Assembly: GCF_000308815.1 (NCBI RefSeq)
Contig: NZ_BAFX01000094.1
Location: 23,370 to 87,369, forward strand
Direction of reading: 5' to 3'
Source of the DNA: Nocardia concava NBRC 100430
Lineage (GTDB): Bacteria; Actinomycetota; Actinomycetes; Mycobacteriales; Mycobacteriaceae
DNA length: 64,000 nt
Below are positions 51,082 through 59,297 of the stretch, in pieces. Below the pieces are notes generated by a model that saw only the letters and a program-made list of their open reading frames with translations, did not search any database and was not told the origin of the DNA. Numbering within the stretch: the first letter of the stretch is position 1; the number at the start of each line of letters is the position of its first letter. Made by a program: the position numbers and the translations under genes.

Positions 51082-51951
51082 ATGGATCTCTCCCGGAGGC
51101 TCGATGCCGCGGGCCGCGTGGTGGTGGTATCACCGCATTTCGATGATGCGGTGCTGTCGCTGGGCGGATTGATCGCGGCACGGGCCGGCCGGGGGCAGGC
51201 GGTGGAAGTGCTCACCGTGTTCTCGGCCGAGGGAGCCGGGCGAGAAGGCGGAAGGCGACAGAAAGCCTTCTCGGACTATGCCTCTCGCATCACCGAGGAC
51301 GATCGGGCACTGTCCACCCTGGGTGCTCGTGCCCGACGCCTCGGCCTGTTCGAGCGCCTGTTCCGCGATCCACCGCCACGCGGACCCCTCCCGCTGTTCC
51401 GGACCTCCGAGGATCTGGCCCGGGGCGCGTACACCGAGACGGTCGCCCGTACGATCCGCCGCCTGCTGGATTCCGAAAACACGCTGGTACTAGCCCCGTT
51501 GGGGATCGGCAACCATGTGGATCACGTGATCGTCGCCGTCGGCGCGCTCACCGTCGCTCGCGCCGACCCGCGAATCCTGTTCTACGAGGACTTCAACGCG
51601 CTGTCGGAACGCAATCGCCGCCGCCACCCGGTCTCCCGGCTCCGCCCGTTCCCCTACCGCTCAGCACCCGGCCGCGCCAGCCCGCGCATCGGCCTGGAGA
51701 TGGAGGCCATGTCGCTACTGGCCCGGGGCCCGGACGCCACCGAGCTGGCCGGGCTACCGGTCCGGCGCGAGCAGTGGGATATGTCTGCGTTCCCTATGAG
51801 CAATGCACTGGAAAGCATCAAACTCCGCGCCATCGCGGAATACCGCACCCAGGCAACGGCTTTGGGCGGCGAACAACGACTGCGCGAAATCCTGCATCGC
51901 GCCCATGCCGTCCGCGGCGGCGAGCCGGTCTGGAGGTTCCAGCCGTCATGA
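51082..51951 (+). CDS. PIG-L family deacetylase
   Basis: A 289-residue member of the PIG-L/MshB family of zinc-dependent N-acetylglucosamine deacetylases. The metal-binding motif PHFDDAVLSLGG (His19, Asp21, Asp22) and the second site HVDHV near residue 150 are intact. It removes an N-acetyl group from a GlcNAc-containing glycan, glycolipid or natural product. Its C-terminus overlaps the ATG of the antigen-85-like gene. GGTGAGG precedes the ATG, 33 bp after the methyltransferase. Confidence 0.85.
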   Translation: MDLSRRLDAAGRVVVVSPHFDDAVLSLGGLIAARAGRGQAVEVLTVFSAEGAGREGGRRQKAFSDYASRITEDDRALSTLGARARRLGLFERLFRDPPPRGPLPLFRTSEDLARGAYTETVARTIRRLLDSENTLVLAPLGIGNHVDHVIVAVGALTVARADPRILFYEDFNALSERNRRRHPVSRLRPFPYRSAPGRASPRIGLEMEAMSLLARGPDATELAGLPVRREQWDMSAFPMSNALESIKLRAIAEYRTQATALGGEQRLREILHRAHAVRGGEPVWRFQPS

Positions 51952-52898
51952 GATGGATCGCGGTGCTGGCAATACTGTTCGGCTGGCCGGGCACACCCGC
52001 CCGAGCCGACACCACCGCGCGCATCGACCACATCGTCCACCTCACCGACCGCTGGCTACAGGTCTTCATCGACTCCCCCGCCATGGCCGCCACCGTCCAA
52101 ATCGACGTCCTCCTCCCGCCGGCCGCCACCGGCTCTCACCCGACCGTCTATCTCCTCGAGGGCATCGACTCGGCCCGTCCGGATCAGAACGACTGGACCG
52201 CCCAGGGCGGCGCGGTGGACTTCTTCGCCGACAAGAACGTCAACGTCATCCTCCCCGTCGGCGGCGCGGGCAGCTACTACACCGACTGGCAACGCGACGA
52301 TCCCGTACGCGGCCACCAGAAATGGGAAACCCTTCTCACCCAGGAACTCCCGCCTCTCCTGAACTCCCGCTTCGACGGCAACGGCCGCAATGCCATCCTC
52401 GGCATCTCCATGGGCGCGCAATCCGCCATGATGCTGGCCGAACGCTCCCCCGCCCTGTACTCGGCCGTCGCGGCCCTGAGCGGCTGCTTCAACACCAGCG
52501 ACACCATCGGCCAGGCCGAACTCCGGTACATCGTCAGCACCAACGGGTCGGACCCGGACAATATGTGGGGCCCGGCAACCGATCCCGACTGGACAGCGCA
52601 CGACGTCCTCGGCCATGCCGACCAGCTGGCAGGGAAGTCGCTCTACCTCTACGCCGCCTCCGGCCTATCCGGCGAGCACGAAAACGCGACCACCCCCGAC
52701 CTCCCCGACGTCGTGATCGAAGGCGGCGCAATCGAATTCGGCACCCGCCTGTGCACCGATGTCCTCCGTCGAAAGCTGGAGTCCCTCGCCATCCCCGCCA
52801 CCTACGACCTCGCCCCCGCGGGCACCCACAGCTGGCCCTACTGGCGCGACCACCTGGCCACCGCGTGGCCGGTGCTGGCCGCCGCGCTGGGCCCATAG
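51948..52898 (+). CDS. Antigen 85-like mycolyltransferase/esterase
   Basis: A 316-residue exported alpha/beta hydrolase. Signal peptide to ARA20. The segments GGAGSYYTDW, HQKWETLLTQELPPLL, nucleophile Ser154 in GISMGAQSAMM and C-terminal GTHSWPYW match antigen 85 proteins, which transfer mycolic acids to trehalose and arabinogalactan. It is shorter at the N-terminus than FbpA-C but keeps the whole fold. The gene overlaps the PIG-L stop (ATGA), suggesting assembly of an acylated amino-sugar glycolipid. Confidence 0.88.
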   Translation: MRWIAVLAILFGWPGTPARADTTARIDHIVHLTDRWLQVFIDSPAMAATVQIDVLLPPAATGSHPTVYLLEGIDSARPDQNDWTAQGGAVDFFADKNVNVILPVGGAGSYYTDWQRDDPVRGHQKWETLLTQELPPLLNSRFDGNGRNAILGISMGAQSAMMLAERSPALYSAVAALSGCFNTSDTIGQAELRYIVSTNGSDPDNMWGPATDPDWTAHDVLGHADQLAGKSLYLYAASGLSGEHENATTPDLPDVVIEGGAIEFGTRLCTDVLRRKLESLAIPATYDLAPAGTHSWPYWRDHLATAWPVLAAALGP

Positions 52899-52931
52899 TT
52901 CGAATTCGTCGGGGAGAACGGGAGTTCCAGG

Positions 52932-54032
52932 GTGCGAGTACTCTTCATCGCCACCCCGCTGATCGGTCACACCTTCCCGATGTTGCCGCTGGCATTGCAT
53001 CTGCGCGAGGCGGGCCACGAGGTGCTGCTCGGATCGGGCGACGAGGTGGTCGGCGTGCTGCGCGACCAGCTACCCACGGTGACCATCGCCGACCCCATGA
53101 GTGTCCGAGTCCCCGTCCGCGCCTTGGCCTTCCACCCGATCGCGGCCCGCAACGCCATCCTCGGCTCCGCCGACCCGATGGTCGCGGCCCGCGTCTTCAA
53201 GTCGGTGAACGACAACATGCGCACCCGAGTCCTGACCCTGGCCGAGCACTACGCCCCCGACCTGATCATCCACGAACCTTTCGCCGCCGTCGCAGCCATC
53301 GCCGCCGAAACCCTGAAAATCCCGGCCGTCCTGCACAATATCGGCCTCGACCACGGCGAACGCGTCTGCGCCGGCCTCCTGGATCGCCTGGCCAGCCCCC
53401 ACACCGCCGACACCGCCGACACCGCCGCCCTCAGCATCGCCCCGCCCAGCATCGTCTCCATCCCCGGCTGGCCCATGCAGTACATCCCCTTCTCCACCCC
53501 CGGCCCGCCCATGCCCGACTGGCTCACCACCCCACCCGACCGCCCCCGAATCCTGGTCACCCGCAGCACAATGCTCGGCGACCGCGCGACCCCGTTCCTC
53601 ACCTCGGTCCTGCGCGCGGCCCCGGCCGTCGACGCCGAATTCGTCATCGTCCGCCCGGACCGCGGCGTGACCCGGCACAAGGCCCTACCCCCGAACATCC
53701 GAACGGTCGGCTGGACCATCCTCAGCGACGCCCTGCGCACCTGCACCGCCATGATCAACCACGGCGGCGCGGGCTCGGTCTACGCCGCCCTGAGAGCCGG
53801 TCTCCCCCAGATCCTCACCCCCGACACCGGCGACCGCGGCTGGAACGCCAGCCTCATCCAGCAACGCGGCTGCGGCCTGTCCATCCTGCCCCGCCGCATT
53901 ACCGCCGCCGACATCACCCGCCTGATCACCGATCCGAATCTGGCTACCGCCGCCCGCGAGGTAGCCACCGAAATGTCCACCATGCCAACCCTTGCCGCCG
54001 TCGCCGCACGCTTGGCCGGGTTGGTCGGCTAG
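52932..54032 (+). CDS. GT1-family glycosyltransferase (MGT/UGT-like)
   Basis: A 366-residue GT-B glycosyltransferase. MRVLFIATPLIGHTFPMLPL at the N-terminus has the acceptor-side His, and the C-terminal donor site reads INHGGAGSVYAALRAGLPQI, as in rhamnosyl- and macrolide glycosyltransferases. A short DNA triplication encodes a TAD repeat near residue 160. It follows the antigen-85-like gene by 34 bp on the same strand and may glycosylate a lipid or secondary metabolite. The GTG start is preceded by GGGAG. Confidence 0.88.
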   Translation: MRVLFIATPLIGHTFPMLPLALHLREAGHEVLLGSGDEVVGVLRDQLPTVTIADPMSVRVPVRALAFHPIAARNAILGSADPMVAARVFKSVNDNMRTRVLTLAEHYAPDLIIHEPFAAVAAIAAETLKIPAVLHNIGLDHGERVCAGLLDRLASPHTADTADTAALSIAPPSIVSIPGWPMQYIPFSTPGPPMPDWLTTPPDRPRILVTRSTMLGDRATPFLTSVLRAAPAVDAEFVIVRPDRGVTRHKALPPNIRTVGWTILSDALRTCTAMINHGGAGSVYAALRAGLPQILTPDTGDRGWNASLIQQRGCGLSILPRRITAADITRLITDPNLATAAREVATEMSTMPTLAAVAARLAGLVG

Positions 54033-54067
54033 GCTCGCCGGGTTCGTTCGATGATGAAGGAGAGTTC

Positions 54068-54403
54068 GTGGGTAAAAAGAGCCGTCTCGCTTCGGGTTTC
54101 GGAGTGATGGCTGCCGGGGTGGCATTGCTGGTGGGGACGGCTACGGGGGTGGCCGGGGCGGAGCGGGCGCTCACGGCGCAGGAGCAGGTGTTCGTGAGTT
54201 ATCTGCAGGCGCAGGGTGAGCTATTGACGGATCTGGATCAGCAGCTGGCGGCCATCGACGTCGGTAAGGCCGACTGCAATGCGCTGGCGTCCGGGCTGAC
54301 CAAGGAGCACCTGACCGAGCAGCTGCCGGGCGGTGCGGCCGAAAAGGAAGAGGCCCTGCTGTTCCTGAACGCCGCGACGGCGCCGGGCAGCCTCTGCGGC
54401 TGA
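54068..54403 (+). CDS. Small secreted DUF732/hemophore-like protein
   Basis: A 111-residue exported helical protein: signal peptide (FGVMAAGVALLVGTATGVAG, cleavage near AGA30), mature part with two Cys (KADCNALA and the terminal SLCG) expected to form a disulfide. The architecture is that of DUF732 and hemophore-related small proteins of mycolic-acid bacteria. AAGGAG precedes the GTG. A strong terminator follows. Confidence 0.7.
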   Translation: MGKKSRLASGFGVMAAGVALLVGTATGVAGAERALTAQEQVFVSYLQAQGELLTDLDQQLAAIDVGKADCNALASGLTKEHLTEQLPGGAAEKEEALLFLNAATAPGSLCG

Positions 54404-54422
54404 GCCGAATCGTAGAAGACCT

Positions 54423-54460
54423 GCGGGCGCTGCCGGATCGGGCAGCGCCCGCTGTTTTTT
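54423..54460 (+). terminator. Rho-independent terminator
   Basis: A perfect 12-bp stem (GCGGGCGCTGCC at 54423-54434 with GGCAGCGCCCGC at 54441-54452) with a 6-nt loop, followed by TGTTTTTT. It ends the transcript of the small secreted protein and perhaps the whole 47-54 kb run. Confidence 0.9.
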
Positions 54461-54604
54461 CACGACTGACCGCTGCTATCTGGTTGCGTAACTTATTAAT
54501 TGCATACCTTGCGGAATTCTTCAGCAAACCTCGTATCGCACGGCCCGAGCGGGCGTAGCGTCACCGCACGCGAGAACCCGTCACGCCGCACGAGAGGAAG
54601 ATCC

Positions 54605-54976
54605 ATGGCGGACTTGGAGATTGCACTCAAGGACATGATGATGCTGGACGGCGCCATCGGCGCCGCCGTTGTCGACTATGGCAGCGGTATGCCCCTGGGC
54701 ATGCTCGGCGGCAGCAAGAATCTCGATATCGAGATCGCGGCCGCCGGGAATACGGAGGTGGTCCGCGCCAAAATGCGCACCATCGAGCAACTCGGAATCA
54801 ATGAGGAAATCGAGGACATCCTCATCACCCTGACCGGCCAATACCACCTGGTGCGCCCGCTCCGGGGGCGACGCTCCCACGGCCTGTTCCTCTACGTGGC
54901 GCTGGACCGCGCCCGCGGCAATCTGGCCCTGGCCCGCCACCGCCTCAAGGACATCGAAGAGAGCCTCGAGGTCTGA
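54605..54976 (+). CDS. Roadblock/LC7-like small protein
   Basis: A 123-residue soluble protein (MADLEIALKDMMMLDGAIGA, then VDYGSGMPLGMLGG and ITLTGQYHLVRPL). The alternating alpha/beta pattern and the AAVVDYGSGMPLG segment resemble the roadblock/LC7 domains that in actinomycetes work with small GTPases, though no such partner is adjacent. AGAGGAAG precedes the ATG. The gene has its own AT-richer promoter region (54461-54604). Confidence 0.65.
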   Translation: MADLEIALKDMMMLDGAIGAAVVDYGSGMPLGMLGGSKNLDIEIAAAGNTEVVRAKMRTIEQLGINEEIEDILITLTGQYHLVRPLRGRRSHGLFLYVALDRARGNLALARHRLKDIEESLEV

Positions 54977-55071
54977 GGATTTTTTCGCGGCCGCGGTGTC
55001 GTATTCGCGGTACCCCGTTCGTGTAGGAGATGAACCCGGCAACCTGGCCGGGCAAACTCCCAGGAGCGAGC

Positions 55072-55674
55072 ATGGGCACGATCACCGCGGTCGTCAACCT
55101 CACCCTCGACGGCGTCATGCAGGCCCCCGGCCGAGCCGACGAGGACACCCGCCACGGCTTCACCGGCGGCGGCTGGGCACACCGATACGCCGACCCGGTC
55201 CAGGCCGAGTTCATGGGCAGGCACATGGCCGCCCACAGCGGCGGCGGCCTGCTCTTCGGCCGCCGCACATACGAGGACTTCTACGGTTTCTGGCCGCACC
55301 AACCCGACAACCCGTACACCGAGGTGCTGAACAAGGCCGAGAAATTCGTCGCCTCCCGCACCTTGCGCGAACCACTCCCCTGGCAGAACTCGACTCTGCT
55401 GGCGGGCGACGCGGTGGCGGCCGTCCGGAAACTGCAGGCCGAGCGCCCCGACCTCGATCTCGTCGTCCTCGGCAGCGGCGAGTTGCTGCGCTCCCTCATG
55501 CGCGCGGGCATGATCGACGAGTACCTGCTCTCGATCCACCCGTTGACGGTAGGCCCCGGCACCCGGCTGTTCGACGGCGTCAATATCGGCCCGCTGCATC
55601 TGGCCGACAGCGTCACCACGACGACCGGCGTCATCATCGCCACCTACCGCCCCGCCGGAGAGGAGTCGCTGTGA
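55072..55674 (+). CDS. Dihydrofolate-reductase-like (RibD C-terminal) protein
   Basis: A 200-residue member of the RibD_C/DHFR-like family. ITAVVNLTLDGVMQAPG at the N-terminus, LLFGRRTYEDFYGFWP near residue 62 and LVVLGSGELLRSLMRAGMID near 140 are diagnostic. Family members reduce pteridine- or riboflavin-type substrates with NADPH; the exact one is unknown. CAGGAG precedes the ATG. The stop overlaps the GTG of the YCII gene, the first step of a three-gene operon ending with the sigma factor. Confidence 0.88.
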   Translation: MGTITAVVNLTLDGVMQAPGRADEDTRHGFTGGGWAHRYADPVQAEFMGRHMAAHSGGGLLFGRRTYEDFYGFWPHQPDNPYTEVLNKAEKFVASRTLREPLPWQNSTLLAGDAVAAVRKLQAERPDLDLVVLGSGELLRSLMRAGMIDEYLLSIHPLTVGPGTRLFDGVNIGPLHLADSVTTTTGVIIATYRPAGEESL

Positions 55675-56012
55675 CCCAGTACCTGCTCAGCATCTACCAG
55701 CCCGACGACACCGCACCGCCGGACAATCTCGACCAGATCATGAGCGACCTGGCAGAGCTGAACACCGAGATGCGCGAGGCCGGTGCCTGGGTCTTCGCCG
55801 CCGGCCTGCACGCCCCCGACACGGCCACCGTGCTCCGCCGCCAGGGCTCCGAGGTCCTCATCACCGACGGCCCGTACGCCGAAACCAAGGAGCACATAGG
55901 CGGATTCACCGTCCTGGAGGCTGCCGACCTGGACGAGGCCCTGGATTGGGGCCGCCGCATGGCAGCGGTCATCGGCCTGCCCATCGAGGTCCGCCCCATC
56001 CAAGATGCCTGA
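55671..56012 (+). CDS. YCII/DGPF-domain protein
   Basis: A 113-residue YCII-like protein with the eponymous DGPYAETKEHIGGFTVLEA stretch (the DGPF motif). These proteins are the usual neighbours of ECF42-group sigma factors, as here, and their activity is unknown. It overlaps the sigma gene by 8 bp and the DHFR-like gene by 4 bp. Confidence 0.9.
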   Translation: MTQYLLSIYQPDDTAPPDNLDQIMSDLAELNTEMREAGAWVFAAGLHAPDTATVLRRQGSEVLITDGPYAETKEHIGGFTVLEAADLDEALDWGRRMAAVIGLPIEVRPIQDA

Positions 56013-57234
56013 CATCCCCTCCGGCACAGTCGATATCGCGTCCGTAGCGACGGTCTTCACCGAACACTACGGCCGCACCGTCGCCAGCCTGATCCGCGTC
56101 TTCGGCGACGTCGACATCGCCGAAGACGCCGTCCAGGACGCCTTCACCACCGCCCTGGACCGCTGGCCATCGGACGGCATCCCACCCAACCCACCCGGCT
56201 GGATCATCACCACCGCCCGCAACCGCGCCATCGACCGCCTCCGCCGAGACGCCGCCCGCGCCGACAAATACGCCCAGGCCGCCCTCCTGCACGAGCAAGA
56301 CGAACCCGCCGAGGAGGGCCCCGTGCCCGACGACCGCCTCCGCCTGATCTTCACCTGCTGCCACCCCGCCCTCTCCCCCAACGCCCGAGTGGCCCTGACC
56401 CTCCGCCTCCTGGGCGGCCTGACCACCGCCGAAACGGCTCGAGCCTTCCTCATCCCCGAACCCACCATGGCCCAACGCCTCACCCGAGCCAAAGCCAAAA
56501 TCCGCCACGCCCGCATCCCCTACCGAATCCCGTCCGACGCCGACCTCCCCGCCCGCCTCGACACCGTCCTGGCAGTCCTGTACCTGATCTTCACCGAGGG
56601 CTACACCACCACCGCCGGCGAAGAGCTGACTCGCGCAGATCTGTGCGCCGAGGCCATCCGCCTAACCCGAATCCTCGCCGACCTCATGCCCGACGAGCCG
56701 GAAGTCTGGGGCCTACTAGCCCTACTCCTGCTCACCGAATCCCGCCGCGCCGCAAGAACTTCCCCCGAAGGCAACCTGATCCCCCTCCCCGAACAAGACC
56801 GCACCCTCTGGGACCCCGACCTGATCGCCGAAGGCCACACCTTGGTCCGCCGCTGCCTCCGCCACAACCACCCCGGCCCCTATCAAATCCAAGCCGCCAT
56901 CCAGGCCGTCCACACCGACGCGCCCTCTGCCGCCGACACCGACTGGCCCCAAATCCTCGCTCTCTACGACCAATTGACCATCCTCGCTCCGAGCCCCGTG
57001 GTCACCCTCAACCGGGCCGTGGCCTTGGCCGAGGTGGAAGGCCCCGCCGCCGCCCTCGCCACCCTCGATGGCCTCGACCTCACCGACCACCACCTCTACC
57101 ACGCAGTCCGAGCCGACCTCCTCCGCCGCCTCAACCGCAAACCCGAAGCCGCCCAGGCCTACCAATCCGCCATAGCCGCAGCCCGCAACGCGGCCGAACG
57201 CGAGTACCTCCGCGCCCGAGCCGCGTCGCTATAA
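56005..57234 (+). CDS. ECF sigma factor with C-terminal TPR-like extension (ECF42 type)
   Basis: A 409-residue sigma-70 protein. Region 2 spans about residues 17-80 (VFTEHYGRTVASLIRVFGDV, WIITTARNRAIDRLRR), region 4 about 115-170 (LTLRLLGGLTTAETARAFLI then MAQRLTRAKAKIRHARIPY). About 230 further residues form the helical, TPR-like DUF6596 extension (VLYLIFTEGYTTTAGEELTR; ALYDQLTILAPSPVVTLNRAVA). This layout and the adjoining YCII gene identify the ECF42 group, which has no anti-sigma factor and is thought to be controlled by its extension. Confidence 0.92.
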   Translation: MPDIPSGTVDIASVATVFTEHYGRTVASLIRVFGDVDIAEDAVQDAFTTALDRWPSDGIPPNPPGWIITTARNRAIDRLRRDAARADKYAQAALLHEQDEPAEEGPVPDDRLRLIFTCCHPALSPNARVALTLRLLGGLTTAETARAFLIPEPTMAQRLTRAKAKIRHARIPYRIPSDADLPARLDTVLAVLYLIFTEGYTTTAGEELTRADLCAEAIRLTRILADLMPDEPEVWGLLALLLLTESRRAARTSPEGNLIPLPEQDRTLWDPDLIAEGHTLVRRCLRHNHPGPYQIQAAIQAVHTDAPSAADTDWPQILALYDQLTILAPSPVVTLNRAVALAEVEGPAAALATLDGLDLTDHHLYHAVRADLLRRLNRKPEAAQAYQSAIAAARNAAEREYLRARAASL

Positions 57235-57748
57235 CGAGCAAGAACGAAAAGACAAAAGAACAAAAGATAAAGATGCCAGGAGGAGGGAGAGAGGCTGGCT
57301 GGGTTGGGCACCTCGGTGGCGGCACCAGCCTCCTCGAGGCTCGGGCGCGCAGCGGCCCGGGGAACAACACTCAAAAACGCCCGCCGCGTGTCCGATTCGC
57401 CCGGTTCCCGTCACCGAGCGGCACATTTTGGAGGCAGGATTAGGGAGGAACCGGACAAACGCCCTCCAGGATGTGCCGCTCGACGAAACAAGAGGCGGGC
57501 GAGGGGATGACGGGGAGGGGTTGGGGTCTTGGTCCCTTTGGTTTTGCTTTGGGTTTTGTCTTGGAAGGTGATGCGTGCGGTCCGTGGGCCGGGATCGGCG
57601 GGTCACGGCTCGCAAGTCGCGTCAGCGAAAGTCCGGTAGGGCAGGCGAGGTGACCACACTGCCCGGTGCATGCCAACGGGAGGATTCCGGTCGGCAGTGA
57701 TCCGCGCGAGGAGTCTTCCCCCGGGTTACCTGGCCTCACGCCGCTGAA
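57235..57748. other. Gene-poor interval with strand-asymmetric sequence
   Basis: About 510 bp without a supportable gene. It begins with an A-rich stretch (57235-57275), contains the inverted repeat at 57415-57482, and continues with a G/T-rich stretch (57508-57570). Short frames here have no SD or protein-like composition. It may be the remnant of a mobile element next to the DUF222-HNH gene. Confidence 0.5.
57415..57482. repeat. 20-bp inverted repeat
   Basis: Left arm CGAGCGGCACATTTTGGAGG (57415-57434) and right arm CCTCCAGGATGTGCCGCTCG (57463-57482) are reverse complements at 18 of 20 positions, with 28 nt between. It could be a convergent terminator or the ends of a tiny mobile element. 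Confidence 0.6.
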
Positions 57749-59242
57749 TCACATGTTGCGGCCACGGGTCCGCCAGTACGCCTTGCGCTGCGACGGCGTG
57801 CAATACACGTGCATCATCTCCATCAGGCCATCGATCACCGGCCCCGCATCAATGAACGGGGAAATGGTTTCCGCATCGGGGACTCCGGCGGCGGTGACCG
57901 GCGACACGGGTTCGGTGGGGAACAGGAACGGTGTGCCTTCGGGGGTGGTGGTGATCGAATCGCCGGTGGGCGTGGTCCATCGCACCTCCCGATCCGGGAG
58001 ATGATCAACCTTCCAACCATTGCAGTTGTTGTCGGCGAGAGTCTTGAGCCGGTGATGGCGTCGACACCGCGCCCCCAGATTGTGTTCGGTAGTGCGGCCA
58101 CCGTTGTCGGGATTGTCGTGGTCGAAGCGGTCTTGGTGGTCGAGGTCGGTGTCGGCGGCGGGGACCTGGCAGCCGGGGGCGCGGCAGATGCCGTCGAGGG
58201 CACGCACCCGGGCGGCAACCCGGGCGGTGGGCCGGTAGGTCAATTCCTTGACGCCACTGGCCTTCTCAGACGCGATGGAGACGACAGCGCCAGAATCGGC
58301 GGTGTCGAGAGCGGCAGTGTCGGTATCAGTGATGATTTGGAAGCGGGCGTAGCGCGCGACCTGCCGGGCGAGGTCGGCGTCGATCGCCCCAAGACCCGCC
58401 AGCAGCGCCGGGTTGTCCTGCAGTCCTGCAAGTGTTTCCGCCGACACCCCCACCTGCACCAACGCCTTACGCGCCACCGGAGCCACCGCATCGAACGCCG
58501 CGCGCGGGCAGTCTTCGCGACCGCACTGACAGGTGAGACGTCCGGTGCCATCGGCGAGGGCCACCAAAGCGTCTGCGCGGCGCTGGTTCTGGGTGCGCGG
58601 GTCCTCGCTGCACACCTGGGTACAGGCCATCTCCCGCAGCTTCTCGAACAGGGTGCGGCCCCCGACAGCAGGCAGCACACCTTCCAGCACGGTGGTGCCG
58701 TTGTCGGCGGCGTTCACGCTGACGTAGCGTTCGGCCTCGGCTTCCTTGCGACGCTTCGCTTGCCCTTCGGGGTCGGCCTCGGTGATCCAACGCCGGGCGG
58801 TACGCCGAACCCGTTGCGGGTCCGCGTTTTCCGCATACGCGGCGATCTTCGGCTCCAACTCGGCGAGCTGGTCTTCGGGCACGTTGGTGAGGGTTTCGCG
58901 GATCGCACGCACCTGCGCCAGGTCGATACGCCCGGCAGCGAAGGCTCGCGCGGTGCTCGGGTAGCGGTGCTTGAGATCGAGCCCGATATTGATCAGGTTG
59001 TCCGCGGACCGCTGCGACATCTTGAGCGCGACACCGATTTCAGTGGCGGCGCTCTCGCCCGCATAGAGCTGCCCGACCCCCACGTCGAGCTGCTGGGCGC
59101 GGCGGGCCTCGTACAGCTGTGTCATGAGCGCGGTCTCTTCGGCCTGCAGCGCAGCTATCCGTGAGTGCACAACGCGAAGCTGTTCCACCACCCCGAAGGT
59201 GCTGGCCCAGTCATCAGCGAATTCACCCATACCATCGATCAT
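57749..59242 (-). CDS. 13E12/DUF222 protein with HNH endonuclease domain
   Basis: A 497-residue DUF222 protein. The N-terminal 300 residues are helical (RIAALQAEETALMTQLYEAR; AYAENADPQRVRRTARRWI), the C-terminal HNH domain reads GICRAPGCQVPAADTDLDHQ with ENL/HNL and ARCRRHHRLK. This is the REP13E12-type family, present in many copies in mycobacteria and nocardiae and often linked to mobile or repeated elements. ATG 59242 has GAGGGA ten bases upstream; 59230 is an alternative. The coding part shows more G-poor, mixed codon use than neighbours. Confidence 0.9.
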   Translation of the reverse strand: MIDGMGEFADDWASTFGVVEQLRVVHSRIAALQAEETALMTQLYEARRAQQLDVGVGQLYAGESAATEIGVALKMSQRSADNLINIGLDLKHRYPSTARAFAAGRIDLAQVRAIRETLTNVPEDQLAELEPKIAAYAENADPQRVRRTARRWITEADPEGQAKRRKEAEAERYVSVNAADNGTTVLEGVLPAVGGRTLFEKLREMACTQVCSEDPRTQNQRRADALVALADGTGRLTCQCGREDCPRAAFDAVAPVARKALVQVGVSAETLAGLQDNPALLAGLGAIDADLARQVARYARFQIITDTDTAALDTADSGAVVSIASEKASGVKELTYRPTARVAARVRALDGICRAPGCQVPAADTDLDHQDRFDHDNPDNGGRTTEHNLGARCRRHHRLKTLADNNCNGWKVDHLPDREVRWTTPTGDSITTTPEGTPFLFPTEPVSPVTAAGVPDAETISPFIDAGPVIDGLMEMMHVYCTPSQRKAYWRTRGRNM

Positions 59243-59297
59243 AGTTTCGAATCCCTCGACACGACACCATGATCGAAGCAACACGCACTGTAAATCT

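Noticed and set aside
53401..53430. Short tandem repeat of GACACCGCC units
   Set aside because: About three copies in coding sequence; in-frame codon repetition (TAD), not a CRISPR or satellite.
51803..54067. Upstream part of a long plus-strand frame ahead of the small secreted protein
   Set aside because: Arg/Pro/His-rich shadow of the antigen-85-like and glycosyltransferase genes; only 54068-54403 is real.
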